A stretch of 44,658 bases of DNA from Solirubrobacterales bacterium (lineage in GTDB: Bacteria; Actinomycetota; Thermoleophilia; Solirubrobacterales; Solirubrobacteraceae). The stretch lies in contig JAFAYV010000036.1 of the NCBI GenBank assembly GCA_019240115.1, forward strand, positions 1 through 44,658, given 5' to 3'. The notes below the pieces were generated by a model. It was not told where the DNA came from. It searched no databases and worked only from the letters and a program-made list of their open reading frames with translations. Made by a program: the position numbers and the translations under genes. Below are positions 26,569-39,276 of the stretch, piece by piece. The first letter of the stretch is position 1; each line of letters starts with the position of its first letter.

Positions 26569-26574
26569 TAGACT
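26569..26574 (+). promoter_or_regulatory. -10 element of the DUF2090 gene
   Basis: TAGACT lies 37 nt before the ATG at 26612, leaving a leader of about 30 nt that contains the ribosome site. Confidence 0.4.
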
Positions 26575-26611
26575 GAGCGCGACAAGGGCAATAGAGATGA
26601 AGGGTGGATCA

Positions 26612-27532
26612 ATGGGTCTGGGCTACGACGGCAAGCTGTACATCCTCGCGTTCGATCACCGCGGCTCGTTTCAGAAGAAGATGTTCGGGATCGAGGGCGA
26701 CCCGACGCCCGACCAGACGGCGACGATCGCCGACGCCAAGCACCTGATCTACGAGGGCATGGAGCAGGCGGTCAAGCGCGGGGCCGAGGCGTCGGCCACG
26801 GGCGTGCTCGTCGACGAGCAGTTCGGCTCCGACATCCCCGAGCAGGCTCACGAGCACGGCCAGAAGCTCGCCATGCCGGTCGAGAAGTCCGGCCAGAACG
26901 AGTTCGACTTCCAGTACGGCGCCCAGTTCGGCGAGCACATCGAGAGGTTCGATCCCGCGTTCTCCAAGGTCCTCGTTCGCTACAACCCCGAGGACCCCGA
27001 CGTCGAGATGAACCGCCGCCAGCTCGGCCGGCTCAAGGAGCTCGCCGACTGGCTGCACGAGCACGATCGGAAGTTCCTCTTCGAGCTGCTCGTCCCGGCG
27101 ACCGACGACCAGCTGGCCAAGGTCGACGGCGACTCGGACCGCTACGACGCCGAGTCGCGCCCCGAGCTCATGCGCCGCGCGATCGAGGAGATCCAGAACT
27201 TCGGGATCGAGGTCGACGTGTGGAAGATCGAGGGCGTCGACGAGCGCTCGGATGCGGTCATGCTCGCCGAGCAGGCGCGCTCGGGCGAGGGCCGCGAGGG
27301 CGTCACCTGCGTGCTGCTGGGCCGCGGCGCCTCGACTGAGAAGGTCGAGCAGTGGCTGCACGCCTCCTCCACCGTCGATGGGTTCATCGGCTTTGCGATC
27401 GGCCGCTCGATCTGGTGGGACGCGCTGAAGGGCTTCCTCGCCTCGGACACCGACCGCGAGACCGCGGCGTCGCAGATCGCCGACAACTATCTGCACTTCG
27501 TCGAGGTCTACGAGCACCAGCAGGTCGCCTGA
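26612..27532 (+). CDS. DUF2090 protein, 2-deoxy-5-keto-gluconate-6-phosphate aldolase-like
   Basis: A 306-aa TIM-barrel protein of the DUF2090 family, which forms the C-terminal half of some inositol-degradation IolC proteins and is linked to cleavage of 2-deoxy-5-keto-D-gluconate 6-phosphate. Family text: LYILAFDHRGSFQKKMFG at the start, GVLVDEQFGSDIP, FLFELLVPATDDQ, VDVWKIEGVD (possible active-site Lys) and FAIGRSIWWDAL. Here it stands alone, without iol genes, so the substrate may differ. The ATG at 26612 has AGGGTGG five bases upstream; earlier ATGs lack one. A perfect 15-bp hairpin follows the gene. Confidence 0.8.
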   Translation: MGLGYDGKLYILAFDHRGSFQKKMFGIEGDPTPDQTATIADAKHLIYEGMEQAVKRGAEASATGVLVDEQFGSDIPEQAHEHGQKLAMPVEKSGQNEFDFQYGAQFGEHIERFDPAFSKVLVRYNPEDPDVEMNRRQLGRLKELADWLHEHDRKFLFELLVPATDDQLAKVDGDSDRYDAESRPELMRRAIEEIQNFGIEVDVWKIEGVDERSDAVMLAEQARSGEGREGVTCVLLGRGASTEKVEQWLHASSTVDGFIGFAIGRSIWWDALKGFLASDTDRETAASQIADNYLHFVEVYEHQQVA

Positions 27533-27566
27533 GCGATCGCGGGCCCGCGGGGCCGTTTGCAGCATT

Positions 27567-27608
27567 TGCAGCATTTCGTGCGGGCGGCCGGCTGCACGAA
27601 ATGCTGCA
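27567..27608. terminator. perfect 15-bp hairpin after the DUF2090 gene
   Basis: TGCAGCATTTCGTGC (27567-27581) pairs completely with GCACGAAATGCTGCA (27594-27608) around 12 GC-rich bases. No T tract follows. A second GCAGCATTT precedes the left arm as a direct repeat. It probably ends the upstream transcript; being so perfect and AT-containing it could also be a protein site. Confidence 0.6.
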
Positions 27609-27627
27609 GCGTTGGTAGGCTCGCCGC

Positions 27628-27873
27628 GTGCCGATGAAGATGCGCCAGAGCCTCGCGCAGCTCGAGCAGGAGTTCCGCCACGAGACTCAGCTCGATCGCA
27701 ACCGGCGCGAGCGGCTCCAGCGCTCGACGGCCCGCCGCTCGCGCTTACGCACCCACGAACGCGCGGTCAAGCGCAGCTCGATGCGCTACTGGCTGCTCGT
27801 GCTCACGCTCGCGGCGACCGCGCTCATCGTCACCGCGGCGATGTTCGAGTCGCTGTACCTGCTGCTCGCGTAG
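27628..27873 (+). CDS. small single-span membrane protein
   Basis: An 81-aa protein I do not recognise. Residues 1-50 are strongly charged with many Arg, Glu and Gln, likely a helix in the cytoplasm (RQSLAQLEQEFRHETQLD). Residues 53-79 form one membrane helix (WLLVLTLAATALIVTAAMF). The GTG at 27628 is preceded by TAGGCT, six bases upstream, so the messenger is likely leaderless. It stands between the hairpin and csrA. Confidence 0.6.
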   Translation: MPMKMRQSLAQLEQEFRHETQLDRNRRERLQRSTARRSRLRTHERAVKRSSMRYWLLVLTLAATALIVTAAMFESLYLLLA

Positions 27874-27965
27874 CGTCCGCGCCCACAGGACGTGCAGATG
27901 GGGGCTTGGGTTGGCCCCGGGGGCAAATAGCTCGCCGCGGGCTGACGTGTCCCGTGCGGCGGGGA

Positions 27966-28205
27966 CTACTCGGAGTCGCCGAGGCTGCGCAGCGCGGCGT
28001 CGACCTCTTCGCGGGCGTCCTTGGGGTCGGCCTCGCTCGAGCGCTCCTGCTGGATCTCGAGGTAGACCTCCTTGCGGAAGACCGGAACGTCGCGCGGGGC
28101 CTGGATGCCGATACGGACCTTCTCGCCCATGATCGCCAGCACCGACACCTCGATGTCGTCGCCGATCATGATGCTCTGGTTGGACTTGCGCGTCAGTACC
28201 AGCAT
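27966..28205 (-). CDS. csrA: carbon storage regulator (mRNA-binding)
   Basis: A 79-aa post-transcriptional regulator that binds GGA motifs in RNA hairpins, often at ribosome sites. The sequence is canonical: [39 protein letters not shown], and [10 protein letters not shown] with the RNA-contact Arg region. The C-terminal 25 residues are an acidic tail longer than in enterobacteria. The ATG at 28205 has GGAGG six to seven bases upstream, itself a possible CsrA site. csrA normally lies by fliW and flagellar genes; none is in this window. A promoter is visible at 28276-28305. A candidate RNA partner is at 42076-42335. Confidence 0.95.
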   Translation of the reverse strand: MLVLTRKSNQSIMIGDDIEVSVLAIMGEKVRIGIQAPRDVPVFRKEVYLEIQQERSSEADPKDAREEVDAALRSLGDSE

Positions 28206-28275
28206 CGTCTGCCTCCGGGCTGTGGCCAGGTGGACGGACCTTCACCACCGAGGCACGGCTTCAGTCCGGTTCGGA

Positions 28276-28305
28276 ACCATAGCGGTCGCGCCAGCGGCGT
28301 GACAA
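28276..28305 (-). promoter_or_regulatory. csrA promoter
   Basis: On the minus strand TTGTCA (28305-28300) and TATGGT (28281-28276) are 18 bp apart, a good sigma-70-type pair. Transcription would start near 28269 and give a leader of about 64 nt that contains two GGA triplets, one of them the ribosome site, so autoregulation by CsrA is possible. Confidence 0.6.
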
Positions 28306-28375
28306 CCACTCGACGCCTTTGCACGAATAAATGGTAACCGCGCCGGGACCGCCGTATCCCGGCCGTCGGCTGTAC

Positions 28376-28381
28376 TACTCT
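28376..28381 (+). promoter_or_regulatory. -10 element, near-leaderless gene at 28390
   Basis: TACTCT ends eight bases before the ATG at 28390, with no Shine-Dalgarno sequence between them. Confidence 0.4.
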
Positions 28382-28389
28382 CCGCTGCC

Positions 28390-28959
28390 ATGCCACGCCG
28401 ATCGCTCAGACCAGAGCTCAACCGGATCCGCGCCTGGGTGCGCCAGGGACGCACCGATGCGTGGATCGCCCACCAGCTGGAGGTGACCGTCCAGCAGATC
28501 CAGAGTTTCAAGCGCGAGCAGAAGCTCGAGCCCGGTGACGACGTCGACGGCGCGGGGCCGCCCGTCGATGTCGACGAGGAAGTTGACCTGCGCGCCGAGG
28601 ACGACGCCCTGATCGCCGCCGAGCTCGACGCGGTCGCCGCCGAGACCTCCGACGACGAGGACGAGTCCGACGACGAGGACGCAGACGCCGAGAAGCCCTC
28701 GCGCCGGCGGCGCAGCCGCCGCGGCGGCCGCGGCCGCGGGCGGCGCCGCCCCACCGGCACGCTCGAGGCCACCTTCGACCACGGCGAGGAGGGCTACGGC
28801 CTGTGGCTCGACCCCGCCGTCCAGGACGACCCTGTCTACGCCGAGCACTGGGCCGGCCACCGGCCGGTCGAGGTCGTGATCGAGGAGGACCAGATCGTCA
28901 TCCGTCGCTCGGGCGAGTCGGACTCCGACTCGGACTCCGACGGCGGCGACGGGGACTAG
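28390..28959 (+). CDS. HTH protein with acidic and Arg-rich low-complexity regions
   Basis: A 189-aa protein, not assigned to a named family. Residues 5-40 read as a short helix-turn-helix (RIRAWVRQGRTDAWIAHQLE, VTVQQIQSFKRE). An acidic stretch (DDEDESDDEDADAE) is followed by a basic one (RRRRSRRGGRGRGRRR). The C-terminal 60 residues look like a small fold (EEGYGLWLDPAVQDDPVYAE, VEVVIEEDQIVIRRS) and the end is a Ser-Asp repeat. It may bind nucleic acid. It is divergent from csrA and shares its stop codon region with the next gene on the opposite strand. Confidence 0.65.
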   Translation: MPRRSLRPELNRIRAWVRQGRTDAWIAHQLEVTVQQIQSFKREQKLEPGDDVDGAGPPVDVDEEVDLRAEDDALIAAELDAVAAETSDDEDESDDEDADAEKPSRRRRSRRGGRGRGRRRPTGTLEATFDHGEEGYGLWLDPAVQDDPVYAEHWAGHRPVEVVIEEDQIVIRRSGESDSDSDSDGGDGD

Positions 28960-28965
28960 TCCCCG
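28950..28965. repeat. 16-bp palindrome holding two opposite stop codons
   Basis: CGGGGACTAGTCCCCG is a perfect palindrome. Its central CTAG gives a TAG stop to the plus-strand gene (28957-28959) and to the minus-strand gene (28958-28956). Confidence 0.85.
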
Positions 28966-29282
28966 GCGATCCGGCGACCCGTCGTGTAGTCGATCGCCTC
29001 GCGGGCGTAGCGCGCGAACGCTGCGCCCGCGACGGTCGTCAGGTCCCACGCCGCCGGGGTGTCGGGCGCGACGCGCACGGCCACGTCGAAGCACCAGTCA
29101 GTCCCCTGCTTCTCGTACAGGCGTGCCAGCTCAGCGGTCGTGAACGCGCCGCCGAGCCGGCGGCGCAGCTGAGCCACGAGCTCGTCGACGACGCGCTCGA
29201 GCACCACGCGCTCGGACGGCTCGGAGCGGGCCAGGCGGCGCTGGCCCTCCTCCCAGAGACCGATCAGGTCCGGATAGCTCAC
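28956..29282 (-). CDS. conserved hypothetical protein
   Basis: A 108-aa helical protein that I do not recognise. It starts SYPDLIGLWEEGQRRLA, followed by a helical pair (VVLERVVDELVAQLRRRLGG, FTTAELARLYEKQGTDWCFD) and a conserved-looking end (AFARYAREAIDYTTG). No membrane helix is present. The start is the GTG at 29282. A 23-bp tandem duplication lies across this start and puts a second, out-of-frame copy of the first codons upstream. Its 3' end overlaps the plus-strand gene by 4 bp. Confidence 0.6.
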   Translation of the reverse strand: MSYPDLIGLWEEGQRRLARSEPSERVVLERVVDELVAQLRRRLGGAFTTAELARLYEKQGTDWCFDVAVRVAPDTPAAWDLTTVAGAAFARYAREAIDYTTGRRIAGD

Positions 29283-29310
29283 CGCGCCAGGTCCGGATAG
29301 CTCACCGCGC
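29265..29310. repeat. 23-bp tandem duplication over a start codon
   Basis: CAGGTCCGGATAGCTCACCG plus CGC is present at 29265-29287 and again at 29288-29310 without a mismatch. Confidence 0.92.
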
Positions 29311-29344
29311 GACCGCCGCCGCGTGTCCTGGCCGCGGTCGCGGC

Positions 29345-29384
29345 CGACGGATCGCTGGCCGTGGTCGCGGCCAGCGATCCGTCG
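29345..29384 (-). terminator. terminator of the eno-ftsB end of the cluster
   Basis: CGACGGATCGCTGGCC (29345-29360) pairs perfectly over 16 bp with GGCCAGCGATCCGTCG (29369-29384), loop of 8 nt. It begins three bases after the ftsB stop. No T tract, which is common in high-GC actinobacteria. Confidence 0.75.
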
Positions 29385-29387
29385 GGC

Positions 29388-29918
29388 TCAGCGTTGCGGC
29401 TGGCCGGTCATCGCGTAGGAGCGCTCGCCCGGGCGCACCATGCCGAGCGAGCGGGCGTCGCGCACGATCGTCACCGGATCGTTCAGCGCGCGCATCTGGC
29501 GCTCGAGACCGCGGTTCTGGCGCGCCAGGCGGCTGACGGCCGCCTGCTGCTGGTCGGCCTGGGAGCTCGTCGACAGGTATGAGACCGTGTGCTCGGCGTA
29601 CAGACCGACGACGATCGCCAGCACGAGCAGCAGCCCGTAGCGGCCGACGCGCTCCCAGCGGACGCGGAGCGCCGCGGAGCGGACCGGGACCCGCTGCGGG
29701 CGGCGCGCCTGGCGACGAGCCGCCGGCCGCGCGGTCGCGGGGCGCGCGGCGGAGCGGGAGCCTGTCGCGCGCGACGTCGCGGAGCGGGCGGCTGCGGAGC
29801 GGGCGGCTGTCGGACGCGACGTCGCGGAGCGGGCGGCCGTCGGGCGCGACGTCGCCGAGCGGGCGGAGGCGGAGCGGGCGGCTGCGGAGCGGGCGGCTGC
29901 GGAGCGGGCGGAGGGCAT
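29388..29918 (-). CDS. ftsB: FtsB/DivIC-type septum formation protein
   Basis: A protein of 176 aa of the septum-formation initiator family, a bitopic partner in the divisome. Residues 1-75 are a cytoplasmic tail rich in Ala, Arg and Ser with repeats (ARSATSRPTA twice). One membrane helix follows (RYGLLLVLAIVVGLYAEHTV), then an extracellular coiled coil (QADQQQAAVSRLARQNRGLE) and a short C-terminal part with DARSLGMVRPGE. The ATG at 29918 has AAGGCGG upstream. It follows eno, as in many Gram-positive bacteria, which supports the call. The repeats in the tail are also repeats in DNA. Confidence 0.85.
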   Translation of the reverse strand: MPSARSAAARSAAARSASARSATSRPTAARSATSRPTAARSAAARSATSRATGSRSAARPATARPAARRQARRPQRVPVRSAALRVRWERVGRYGLLLVLAIVVGLYAEHTVSYLSTSSQADQQQAAVSRLARQNRGLERQMRALNDPVTIVRDARSLGMVRPGERSYAMTGQPQR

Positions 29919-30001
29919 CCGGTACCGCCTTCGTTCGGCGGCCCGGCGCTCCTTCCTGCCGCATCGGATCGTGCACGCCGTCGAGAGCGCTCGCGCGCAG
30001 G

Positions 30002-32063
<2,062 letters not shown>

Positions 32064-32064
<1 letters not shown>

Positions 32065-33200
32065 TATGGGCTGGTCGCGGTGCCGCCGGCGCCTGGCGTC
32101 GCCGTGGTCGCCGTCTTCGGCGCCTTGTACCCCTTGCAGTCGCCCATCTTGTAGACGCCGCGACAGGTGGTCTTCGACTGCCAGTTCTTCCTGGCGTCGT
32201 TGTCGACCGCGGTCTCAGCGGCCTGCTGGTTCTCCGAGGTCAGCGTCTGCTTGATCAGCGCCGTCGACTGGGCGAGCGAGCGCTGGGTGCCGGGGGTGAT
32301 CTTGGTCACCTCGAGCACGTAGTAGCCGAACTGACCCTTGACCGGGCCGACGAGCTTGCCGACCGTGGCGGCGAACGCCGCCCGGCTGAGCGCCGCGTCC
32401 TGCTGGCCGGAGGTGACGTCCGTGAGCACGCCGCCCGTGTTCTTCGTCGTCGGGTCGGTCGAGTACTTCTTGGCCACGACCTGCCAGCTGCGGCCCGACT
32501 GCAGTGCCTTGCGCGCGGCGGCGGCGTTGGCGGCGGTCGTGGCCAGCACGATCCGCATGTTGCGCCGTTCGGGGGTGCCGAACTGCGACCTGTGGTTGGC
32601 GTAGTAGGTGGCGATCGCGGCGGGGGTGATCTGCGGCGTTTGCTTCGCCGACAGCTTGGTGAACACCTGGTTGACGCGGAACTTGTAGAGCAGGTCGGCC
32701 TGTGTCTGGCCGGTCTCCTTCAGGTAGCTCTGGTACGCGGACGTGGTGTGGAACTGGCTCTTGACCGCCGTGTTCAGCGCCGTCTGGACCTGCGCGTCGG
32801 TCAGCTTGATCCCCAGCCGGTGCGCGTCGGCCTGGTACCAGTAGGCCTTGATCAGGAAGTCGAGCGTCTCTGACGACAGCGAGGTGAACAGCTGCTGGCA
32901 GTCGGACCGTAGCTGGCTGTCCTTCAGCTTCTTCAGCTGCGGCAGCTGCTCGCGCGCCTGGGCGATGCAGCTGGTGAACTTCGGCGGATCGTTGGGCACG
33001 ATCACCGGCTGACCCGGCGACTCGGCGGCCTGGCTCTTGGCGGCCACGTACTCCCAGTGGTTGAACGCCTTCAGGCTGATCGGGTTGCCCGCCACCACTG
33101 CGACCGAGCTGCCCGGCACGCTCGAGCCGCAGCCCGAGACGACCGCGGCGACGAGCACAAAAAAGGCGCCGAGCGCCAAGATGAACGTCCGCGTCCTCAT
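32064..33200 (-). CDS. parvulin-type peptidyl-prolyl isomerase lipoprotein (PrsA/SurA-like)
   Basis: A 378-aa exported folding factor. Residues 1-24 are a lipoprotein signal (FILALGAFFVLVAAVVSGC, Cys24). A SurA-N-like helical region with LPQLKKLKDSQLRSDCQQL and many Gln/Lys follows. The PPIase domain spans about 215-315 (MRIVLATTAANAAAARKAL, VAKKYSTDPTTKNTGG, QFGYYVLEV). Three cysteines in the mature part (CIAQ, DCQQ, then TTCRG and GDCKG near the end) may form disulphides. The ATG at 33200 has a TACTAT -10 14 bp upstream. It is the same place where prsA- or surA-like genes occur in other mfd-mazG clusters. Confidence 0.87.
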
Positions 33201-33213
33201 TCCGACCCGGCCG

Positions 33214-33219
33214 ATAGTA
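33214..33219 (-). promoter_or_regulatory. -10 element of the PPIase-mazG-eno-ftsB operon
   Basis: TACTAT on the minus strand, 13 bases before the ATG at 33200. It gives the downstream half of the cluster its own promoter now that the DUF559 gene separates it from mfd. No convincing -35 box at 17 bp. Confidence 0.45.
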
Positions 33220-33295
33220 GCGGGGTCCCTCCGGCCGTCACGCAAGAGTTCCGCGCCGTCACCCACGCGGCACACGTTTTCCGCCACCGTCGCGT

Positions 33296-33397
33296 GGGTG
33301 GCCGCCGATAAGCCGCCGCCGCACGACCGAACGGCTACCACCCCGCGGGTGGCCGCCGATAAGCCGCCCCCGCACGACCGAACGGCTGCCACCCCGT
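33296..33397. repeat. 51-bp tandem duplication before the DUF559 gene
   Basis: Two copies begin at 33296 and 33347 (GGGTGGCCGCCGATAAGCCG...), with a few substitutions. The second runs into the GTG start at 33396, and its ACCGAACG segment appears once more inside the gene start. Confidence 0.88.
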
Positions 33398-34292
33398 GAC
33401 CGAACGCCCCGATCACGCGATCCTCGGCGTCGCCGGCCGCCAGCACGGCCTCGTGACGCGAGAGCAGCTGCACCAGCTCGGCGTCACGCGACACGACGTG
33501 GCGCACCGCGTCGCCCACGGCCGGCTCCACCCCATCCACCACGGCGTCTACGCAGTCGGACGTCCCGGGCTCGCCGGCGACGGTCGCCTGCTCGCCGCCG
33601 TTCTCGCGTACGGGCCGACCTCCGTGCTCAGCCATCGCAGTGCCGCCCACCGGTGGGGCCTCGTCGACGAGCGCCCGGGCCCGATCGACGTCACGGTGCC
33701 CGGCTCGAGCCATCGTCGACAGCGGGGCATCCGCGTGCATCGCGCGCGCCGGCTCGCGCCCCACGACGTGACGCGGGTCGCAGCGATCCCCGCCACCACG
33801 GTCTCGCGAACGCTCATCGATCTCGCGTCGACGATGGGCCACCGCGCCCTCGCGCGGGCCTTTGAGCGCGCCGACGCGCTTGGGCTGCTCGACCTCGACC
33901 AGGTCGGCGCTGCCCTCGAGCGGGTCCAAGGCCGCCGGAGTCTCGCCCGCGCCCTCCGCGTCCTGGCCGGCTATCGCCCCCTGGCGCCGGTGCGCTCCGA
34001 GCTCGAGCGCCTCTTCCTCGCGCTGGTGCACGACGCCGGGCTGCCGGCGCCGCAGGTCAACTCCCGCGTCGCCGGGCTCGAGGTCGACATCTGCTGGCCG
34101 GAGTGGCGGCTCGTGGTCGAGCTCGACGGACGCGCCTACCACTCGAGCCCCCGCAGCTTCGAGGCGGACCGGATCCGGGACGCCCGGCTCCAGCGGGCCG
34201 GCTTCCGGGTCCTGCGGGTCACCTACCGGCGTCTCATCGACGCGCCGGCCCGCGTGCTCGACGACATCCGGGCGCTCGCGGCCCTGGCGTAA
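33396..34292 (+). CDS. AbiEi-like winged helix with DUF559 endonuclease-like domain
   Basis: A 298-aa protein. The N-terminal 100 residues resemble the AbiEi antitoxin winged helix (LVTREQLHQLGVTRHDVAHR, IHHGVYAVGRPGL). The C-terminal 100 residues are a DUF559/Vsr-type nuclease fold: LEVDICWPEWRLVVELDG with Asp231, Glu242 and Asp244, then RIRDARLQRAGFRVLRVTY. This is a PD-(D/E)xK-like core. Such proteins are common and variable in actinobacterial genomes; the function is unknown and a defence role is only possible. It is antisense inside the otherwise one-directional mfd-PPIase cluster and flanked by repeats on both sides, which fits a late insertion. Start is a GTG. Confidence 0.8.
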   Translation: MTERPDHAILGVAGRQHGLVTREQLHQLGVTRHDVAHRVAHGRLHPIHHGVYAVGRPGLAGDGRLLAAVLAYGPTSVLSHRSAAHRWGLVDERPGPIDVTVPGSSHRRQRGIRVHRARRLAPHDVTRVAAIPATTVSRTLIDLASTMGHRALARAFERADALGLLDLDQVGAALERVQGRRSLARALRVLAGYRPLAPVRSELERLFLALVHDAGLPAPQVNSRVAGLEVDICWPEWRLVVELDGRAYHSSPRSFEADRIRDARLQRAGFRVLRVTYRRLIDAPARVLDDIRALAALA

Positions 34293-34368
34293 GAGGACAC
34301 GAGGCGTCGCCGCCGGTTGGATTGACGTTACAGGGTGGCAGCCCGGACGTTCGTCCTGGCCGGCTTAT

Positions 34369-34493
34369 TGGCGGCCACCCCCCACGAGGGGCACCCCCCA
34401 CGGCGGCACCCCCCACGCCCACGGGGCCACCCCCACGGCGGCCGCCCCCTCCACGGCGGCCACCCCCCACGCCAGCGGGCCACCGACGGCCGC
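34369..34493. repeat. C/G-rich degenerate tandem repeat
   Basis: About 125 bp of irregular units like CCACGGCGGCACCCCCCA, plus-strand C-rich and minus-strand G-rich with many runs of four to six G. It fills the gap between the convergent DUF559 and mfd genes. The G runs could fold as G-quadruplexes and stop transcription. Confidence 0.65.
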
Positions 34494-37901
<3,408 letters not shown>

Positions 37902-37911
37902 GGCTCGTCGG

Positions 37912-37917
37912 AGTCTA
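37912..37917 (-). promoter_or_regulatory. -10 element before mfd
   Basis: TAGACT on the minus strand ends ten bases before the GTG at 37901. mfd may thus be transcribed separately as well as with rplY-pth. Confidence 0.35.
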
Positions 37918-37956
37918 GGAACGCCGCCCCGGGGCGCGGATCGCTCGCGCGACCCG

Positions 37957-38553
37957 TCAGCCGTACCCCTCGCGGAGCACGGCCTCGGCGGCATCGGCGC
38001 CCCGTCCCACGAGCGCCGCCACCTCCTCGGGCGGCTCGGCGAAGCGTCCGAGCACGTAGGCGGCGACCCGGTCGGGATCGGTCGTCGGCGGGCGCCCCAC
38101 CCCGACCCGGACGCGGCCGAACTCGGTCGAGCCCAGGCCGCGGCGCAGCGACTTCAGCCCGTTATGGCCGGCCAGACCGCCGCCGAGCCGGACCCGGATC
38201 TCGCCGAAGGGGATGTCGATCTCGTCGTGGACGACGAGCAGCCGGTCCAGCGCGACGTGGAGCGCGCCCCGCGCCGGCCCGACCGAGTCGCCGGCGTCGT
38301 TCATGTAGGTCTGGGGCAGCAGCACCGCGACGCGGTCCCCGCCCATGACCCGGGCCCCGCTCACCCCGGTGCGCCCCTCGGTGATCAGACCCCGGTAGCG
38401 CGACCTCGGCGTGGGTAGCCGCCAGCGTTCGATCAGCTCCCGCGCGATGCGAAAGCCGACGTTGTGCCGGGTGCGCTCATACTCAGCCCCGGGGTTGCCG
38501 AGGCCGACGATCAGCCAGTCGACGGGAGCCCCACCGCTCCCGGGCGGGGCCAC
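37957..38553 (-). CDS. pth: peptidyl-tRNA hydrolase
   Basis: A 198-aa enzyme that frees tRNA from prematurely released peptidyl-tRNA. Signature text: LIVGLGNPGAEYERTRHNVGF with the catalytic His and the Asn of GLGNPG, LPQTYMNDAGDSV, VVHDEIDIPFGEIRVR with the conserved Asp, and GGGLAGHNGLKSL. The start is a GTG that directly follows the rplY TAG (TAGGTG), so translation is coupled. A short N-terminal extension of about 11 residues (PPGSGGAPVD) precedes the fold. The order rplY-pth-mfd is conserved in many Gram-positive bacteria. Confidence 0.95.
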   Translation of the reverse strand: MAPPGSGGAPVDWLIVGLGNPGAEYERTRHNVGFRIARELIERWRLPTPRSRYRGLITEGRTGVSGARVMGGDRVAVLLPQTYMNDAGDSVGPARGALHVALDRLLVVHDEIDIPFGEIRVRLGGGLAGHNGLKSLRRGLGSTEFGRVRVGVGRPPTTDPDRVAAYVLGRFAEPPEEVAALVGRGADAAEAVLREGYG

Positions 38554-39246
38554 CTACTCGGAGGGCTCGTCCGCGGGCTCGGCGTCGGCGGCGTCCTGCG
38601 CCGCGACCTCGGCGTCCTCGCCGGCCTCGCCCGCGCCGACGACCTCGGTCTCCTCCTCGATCTCCTCCTCGTCCTCGACCTGGAGTCGCGGCGGGGTGAG
38701 CGTGGCCAGGACGGTCTCGGGATCGTCGAGCAGGATGATCGTGGCGGGCGGGCGCAGCGCCTCGAGCATCGCGGTGTCGCCGATCTGCATCGTCGAGACG
38801 TCGTAGCTGAGCGCGTCGGGGATGTCGTTGGGCAGCGCCTCGATCGCCAGCTCGCGCGTGACGTGCTCGAGCACGCCGCCCTCGACGACGCCGGGAGCCT
38901 CCTCGGTCCCGGTCAGCTCGAGCGCGACCGTGGACTGGATCTTCTCGTCGAGGCGGACGCGGAGGAAGTCGATGTGGACCGCGTTGCCGGTCAGCGGGTG
39001 GCGGACGAGCTCCTTGACGACGACCGGGCCGCTGGCACCGCCCTCGATGTCGAGGTCGAGCACCGCGCCCGTGTCGGCGAGCGCCGCCCGCAGCGCGGGC
39101 GCCGGCACCTGAAAGCTGACCGGATCTTCGCCGCCGCCGTAGACGACGCCGAGGACATGGCCCTCGCGGCGCAGGCGCCGCGCCTGGCGCGAGCCGGCCG
39201 GCTCGCGCGGGGAGACCTTCAGCGCGGTGGATTGCGTGACCGCCAT
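38554..39246 (-). CDS. rplY: 50S ribosomal protein L25/Ctc, TL5-type
   Basis: A 230-aa 5S-rRNA-binding protein with the extra C-terminal beta domain (Ctc/TL5 form). The N-domain shows GSRQARRLRREGHVLGVVYGG and VHIDFLRVRLDEKIQ. The C-domain includes GGVLEHVTRELAIEALPNDI. A low-complexity acidic tail (VEDEEEIEEETEVV and on) ends the protein, as in several actinobacteria. The ATG at 39246 lacks a ribosome site; TACCAT lies 12 bases upstream as a possible -10. It normally follows prs; here about 4 kb separates them. Confidence 0.93.
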   Translation of the reverse strand: MAVTQSTALKVSPREPAGSRQARRLRREGHVLGVVYGGGEDPVSFQVPAPALRAALADTGAVLDLDIEGGASGPVVVKELVRHPLTGNAVHIDFLRVRLDEKIQSTVALELTGTEEAPGVVEGGVLEHVTRELAIEALPNDIPDALSYDVSTMQIGDTAMLEALRPPATIILLDDPETVLATLTPPRLQVEDEEEIEEETEVVGAGEAGEDAEVAAQDAADAEPADEPSE

Positions 39247-39276
39247 GAGCGGCGTTCGATGGTAGCGACGTCGCTT

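Noticed and set aside
28206-28389. riboswitch upstream of csrA or the divergent gene
   Set aside because: The leader is short and I see no known riboswitch core; only promoter elements and GGA triplets.
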